Assembly: GCA_017437065.1 (NCBI GenBank)
Contig: JAFSBX010000069.1
Coordinates: 1 to 45,100 of the forward strand
Origin: Lachnospiraceae bacterium
GTDB lineage: Bacteria > Bacillota > Clostridia > Lachnospirales > Lachnospiraceae
DNA length: 45,100 nt
Direction: 5' to 3'
Below are positions 42,590 to 45,100 of the stretch, piece by piece. The notes under the pieces were generated by a model. The model was not told the DNA's origin. It made no database searches and worked only from the letters and a program-made list of their open reading frames with translations. The translations under genes and the position numbers were made by a program. Each line of letters starts with the position of its first letter. The first letter of the stretch is position 1.

Positions 42590-43245
42590 AACTTATCGAA
42601 GCACAGTCAAGAATAGAAAAACTTGCCTATATTCCCTTCAAAGAATACTTATCCCCTGAACAAGTTCAAGATGCCATGATGAAAATCAACAAAGGGAAAA
42701 CCGGACAACTTTTAGAACTGACCATCGGACTAAATCTTTCCAACACCACTCTAGATTTTGAAGATGGCGAATTAAAAACCAACAAGTGCGACCGAACCGG
42801 AAAGCCTCTAGAAACGATGTTTATCACACAAACAGCATCCATCATAGATGAATTATTATCAAGACGAAGATTTCAAGACACAAAGTTATACAAGAAATTT
42901 CAACGATTATTATATGTTCCAATCAGCAAGGATGGCAGTCCCGCGGACTGGATGTATTTAGCTCCAATCCAAGTAGACTTATCACTACCTAAATACTATG
43001 AACTTGCTCAACAGCTTGAAGCAGACTATTACAACATTTGCGACCAGTTAAATCAACAATTGTCTGAATCCAGTAGAGCAACTTTACATACTGCCAGCGG
43101 TGAATTTATTCAAATTCGTACTAAGGATTCAAAACCATATCACCCTATATATTCCGGTATTTACGGTCGTGAAATATCCGATAAAAACAGAGCATTTTAT
43201 TTCAAAAAAGAATTCATGAAATATATTACATCCCTTGAAGATTAA
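42586..43245 (+). CDS. MutH/Sau3AI-like restriction endonuclease
   Basis: 219 aa, one MutH-type nuclease domain. Characteristic GKTGQLLELTIGLNLSNTTL followed by D57-FEDG-E62-L-K64, the D-x4-E-x-K catalytic triad spacing of this family. C-terminal part GEFIQIRTKDSKPYHPIYSG and KNRAFYFKKEF matches the family end. MutH and Sau3AI recognise GATC, so this is probably a second GATC nuclease or nickase in the island. Half the length of Sau3AI, which has two such domains; comparable to MutH. Translationally coupled to the C protein. Confidence 0.82.
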   Translation: MKLIEAQSRIEKLAYIPFKEYLSPEQVQDAMMKINKGKTGQLLELTIGLNLSNTTLDFEDGELKTNKCDRTGKPLETMFITQTASIIDELLSRRRFQDTKLYKKFQRLLYVPISKDGSPADWMYLAPIQVDLSLPKYYELAQQLEADYYNICDQLNQQLSESSRATLHTASGEFIQIRTKDSKPYHPIYSGIYGREISDKNRAFYFKKEFMKYITSLED

Positions 43246-43246
43246 T

Positions 43247-43278
43247 AAGGTGGGGCCACGGCTCCACCTTACTATTTA
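43247..43278 (+). terminator. Terminator after the MutH-like gene
   Basis: AAGGTGGGGCC (43247-43257) pairs with GGCTCCACCTT (43260-43270), one G-U, very tight loop; short T-tail. Separates convergent genes. Confidence 0.65.
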
Positions 43279-43298
43279 CATTTCGCCTATCGACACGA

Positions 43299-44705
43299 TT
43301 AGTCCTCACATAAAATCCCATCATATAACTTGGACCAATTCATAGTTCCCTTTCTTCTCTCTACAATCATCTCTGTAGTAATATATTTCGCCAAGTTTTT
43401 CATATCAATATTTGTAACATATATTATATCTTCTATTGAATAACCGTCATAAAACATGCTAAGAATCAGGCAATTCTTCAGAAATTTAGGTGAATACACA
43501 TCTCCATACTCTTCTACCTTCTTAAATTCATTAAACACATCATTAATTGTAGATTCATTAACTTTTTTGTATTTACCATTATACAATGCAACAAACAGAT
43601 ATCCTTTTTTTCTACCTTGTTCTTTCTTAAATAACTGCAAATATCTTCTTAGCATATTATTTATTTCAATTTTTCTACCGTATAAAGTGATATACTTAAA
43701 TTCTGAATCAAAATCTTCCCATTTCATGTTGAGAATTTCCGATCTTTCCATCCCAAGAGATACACACATTAGGTAAACAACTATATTTCTCGCAGAATTC
43801 TTTTTACTATTGTACATATCAATAGCTTTTGATATGTCATTTCCTCTTAATCTTACCGGAATTTTTTTATTTTCAGTTTCCAGAAAACTTTCTAAACTCT
43901 TAGCTCTGTTTTCCTCAAAATTAAAATGACTAATCTTCCCTCTTTTTTTCATTAATGATAACATATCAAAAATATGTGTATGATTGTTCGCCACCGTTTT
44001 TATTGATGTTTTTGTACCATTTCTTTTACGAGTGCGTATAAATTCTTCAAAATCATCCTCTGACATTCTTCCATATATCCACTGATATTTGTTATACTTT
44101 TCCGCAATAAAATCATAGTAATTATATAATGTTGACTGATAAGCTACCCACGAAAGTTCTGAAAGACCATCTTCAACTTTCCATACTTTATATTGTGCTA
44201 TATCTGTAAAAAAGTTAGTTGTTTCCGTATCATATAGCTTTTCATAACTCAAATAACTAAAATACTGCAAATCTGTAAGTTCTTTTCCTTTATCCTTAAA
44301 AATATCAAACCAAAATACAATATTGGCTTTCAATGTATCCCCGGATATAACCGGTTGACTACTAATATTAAAATTCAACAAAATATATTCTTTTCCGTTT
44401 GTCAAAATAGCATATTCCTGCCCTCTGCTTGTAGCGTATTTCCTTACTTGTTCAATATCGTTGTTAGTCAAAACATGCTCTCCATTTTTCACTTCAATCA
44501 ATAAACTTTTGTTCTCTTTTATTGGTACTAGAATATCGCAAAATCCCTTCCCTATCGGTTCTTCCAATCTACAATTTTCAATATCATAATTCATAAGTGG
44601 CAGAAAGGTATTCAAAATAATATGAAATCTAACATGCTCTTCTCCCAGTTCCCCCTTCCATTTGTTAAAAACCATTCTCAACTGTTTAATTCTGCTATCC
44701 ACCAC
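43299..44705 (-). CDS. PD-(D/E)xK nuclease domain fused to a degenerate tyrosine-recombinase fold
   Basis: 468 aa. N-terminal domain (about 15-115) is a type I R-subunit-like nuclease: D57 in GKGFCDILVP, then E71-V-K73 in LLIEVKNGEH. Residues about 225-450 follow the phage-integrase fold: an N-terminal SAM-like region (TSIKTVANNHTHIFDMLSLM), then SLGMERSEILNMKWEDF, ITLYGRKIEINNMLRRYL, and SPKFLKNCLILSMFYDGYSI, ending at AKYIT. Catalytic positions are changed: Arg I is E320, HxxR is K407 and K410, the second His is Ile; only Y441 remains. So the recombinase part probably binds DNA without recombining. Convergent with the MutH-like gene. Function unknown; defence role inferred from place. Confidence 0.7.
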   Translation of the reverse strand: MVDSRIKQLRMVFNKWKGELGEEHVRFHIILNTFLPLMNYDIENCRLEEPIGKGFCDILVPIKENKSLLIEVKNGEHVLTNNDIEQVRKYATSRGQEYAILTNGKEYILLNFNISSQPVISGDTLKANIVFWFDIFKDKGKELTDLQYFSYLSYEKLYDTETTNFFTDIAQYKVWKVEDGLSELSWVAYQSTLYNYYDFIAEKYNKYQWIYGRMSEDDFEEFIRTRKRNGTKTSIKTVANNHTHIFDMLSLMKKRGKISHFNFEENRAKSLESFLETENKKIPVRLRGNDISKAIDMYNSKKNSARNIVVYLMCVSLGMERSEILNMKWEDFDSEFKYITLYGRKIEINNMLRRYLQLFKKEQGRKKGYLFVALYNGKYKKVNESTINDVFNEFKKVEEYGDVYSPKFLKNCLILSMFYDGYSIEDIIYVTNIDMKNLAKYITTEMIVERRKGTMNWSKLYDGILCED

Positions 44706-44794
44706 ACCAAATACCTCCTTTAGAATTTTCCTAATTATAACTCAATTTCCAAATAAAATCAATTTTTTGTTGTGTTTTCACTTTTAAAGTTTTT

Positions 44795-44817
44795 ATAAAA
44801 AAGTGTCTTCGACACTT
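44795..44817 (-). terminator. Orphan minus-strand terminator
   Basis: AAGTGTC (44801-44807), TTC loop, GACACTT (44811-44817); on the minus strand a TTTTTT tail follows. No minus-strand gene precedes it in the window, suggesting that the gene it served was separated from it by the insertion at right, or that it belongs to the element's end. Confidence 0.55.
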
Positions 44818-44875
44818 CAACTCCCCTGCCCCTCAATCTTGAGCAATGTCATTTAGATAAGAAAAAGATCCATTT

Positions 44876-44912
44876 AGAACAGATGTGTAGAAATGCATAC
44901 CTGTTCTTTTTT
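44876..44912 (+). terminator. Plus-strand terminator before the transposase
   Basis: AGAACAG (44876-44882) pairs with CTGTTCT (44901-44907), followed by TTTTTT. It would stop outside transcription from running into the transposase gene. Confidence 0.65.
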
Positions 44913-44968
44913 ATGTAAAAATTTAAGAAAAATCCGAAAAAGGCTTGACAAAATCATCAAAAAAATGC

Positions 44969-45009
44969 AGCGAAGCCCTTGAAATATATACATTTTAGGA
45001 GGTTTCGCT
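44969..45009 (+). promoter_or_regulatory. Hairpin covering the transposase ribosome binding site
   Basis: AGCGAAGCC (44969-44977) pairs with GGTTTCGCT (45001-45009) with one G-U; the right arm starts in the last two G of AGGAGG (44997-45002). Forming it would hide the ribosome binding site on longer read-in transcripts, as known for some insertion sequences. Confidence 0.55.
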
Positions 45010-45010
45010 T

Positions 45011-45100
45011 ATGAATTTTTCAGAAGAAGTAAAAACAGGACTATGGGTTATGATTGACGAAATGTCTAATGACACCACTCCCTTTACAATGCATCCGGGA
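45011..45100 (+). CDS. 5' end of a transposase, probably IS4 family (cut by window end)
   Basis: First 30 codons: MNFSEEVKTGLWVMIDEMSN, DTTPFTMHPG. AGGAGG stands eight bases before the ATG. The opening (short helix, then a Phe-x-x-x-Pro-Gly stretch) is what I associate with IS4-type transposases of Lachnospiraceae, but 30 residues carry no catalytic motif, so the family is tentative. Hidden ribosome binding site and upstream terminator fit a mobile element. Confidence 0.5.
   Translation, partial: MNFSEEVKTGLWVMIDEMSNDTTPFTMHPG

Larger units (their letters stand above)
44706..45010. other. Intergenic region at the island edge, 305 bp
   Basis: It holds the start region of the nuclease/recombinase gene, two opposed terminator-like hairpins (44795 and 44876), and the leader of the transposase gene with a hairpin over its ribosome binding site. 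The left end of the insertion sequence probably lies in it, but no terminal inverted repeat could be defined because the right end is outside the window. Confidence 0.5.

Noticed and set aside
43299-44705. Active site-specific integrase of the island
   Set aside because: Arg I, the HxxR pair and the second His are all substituted, so normal recombination is unlikely; no flanking attachment repeats were seen.

Overview
The window reads as chromosomal DNA from a low-GC Gram-positive anaerobe, most likely a Lachnospiraceae-type Clostridia. The basis is the AT-rich sequence, strong AGGAGG-type ribosome binding sites with occasional GTG/TTG starts, a CD3324-type HTH protein, YesM/YesN sensing, GH36 and GH130 glycosidases and several GGDEF proteins. 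I saw no tRNA, rRNA or CRISPR array.

Left part (1-10.9 kb): an ABC-2 exporter operon (two permeases plus ATPase, minus strand), a small CD3324-type DNA-binding protein behind a possible leader ORF and hairpin, two GNAT acetyltransferases around a broken TipAS-domain (MerR/TipA-type) gene, a WYL regulator with its own perfect palindrome, an XRE regulator, a TetR / condensation-domain / zinc-ribbon operon, and a helical ferritin-like protein.

Carbohydrate part (10.9-23.2 kb): GH130 enzyme, lone sugar-binding lipoprotein, Gfo/Idh/MocA oxidoreductase, divergent YesN/YesM two-component pair, a cytosolic LacI-type sensor fused to a GGDEF domain, and a GH36 alpha-galactosidase. This looks like a glycan-sensing and processing block; no transporter permeases are present.

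Middle (23.2-33.7 kb): a free-standing OLD-type ATPase/TOPRIM nuclease next to a diguanylate cyclase cut off at the start of its GGDEF domain; an AgrC/AgrA-type pair followed by two direct repeats 20 bp apart in front of a lipoprotein gene, a likely regulator-target unit; a decayed TetR fragment beside a 24-bp inverted repeat; a membrane-anchored unknown, an S66 (LD-carboxypeptidase/MccF) peptidase and a third GNAT.

Right part (33.7-44.7 kb) is a defence island. Core: a DpnII-type system (Dam-like methylase, DpnA-like methylase, DpnII endonuclease) and, divergently, a C-protein-like XRE regulator with a MutH/Sau3AI-like endonuclease. Copies of one palindrome, TTCAC-N5-GTGAA, lie both between the divergent units and upstream of the dam promoter, so one controller probably regulates the whole island. 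Downstream of the DpnII genes on the same strand are a zinc-ribbon gene and a PIN-domain gene, each interrupted by a single in-frame TAG, then an unfamiliar compact cluster: P-loop kinase, PIN-GNAT-EVE-like fusion, ASCH/PUA-like protein and a tail-anchored protein. On the right flank is a protein joining a PD-(D/E)xK nuclease domain to a tyrosine-recombinase fold that has lost most catalytic residues. The window ends in the 5' end of what looks like an IS4-type transposase gene with a hairpin over its ribosome binding site.

The best candidates for something undescribed are the kinase/PIN-GNAT-EVE/ASCH/tail-anchored cluster (33.7-37.2 kb) and the nuclease/dead-integrase fusion (43.3-44.7 kb).
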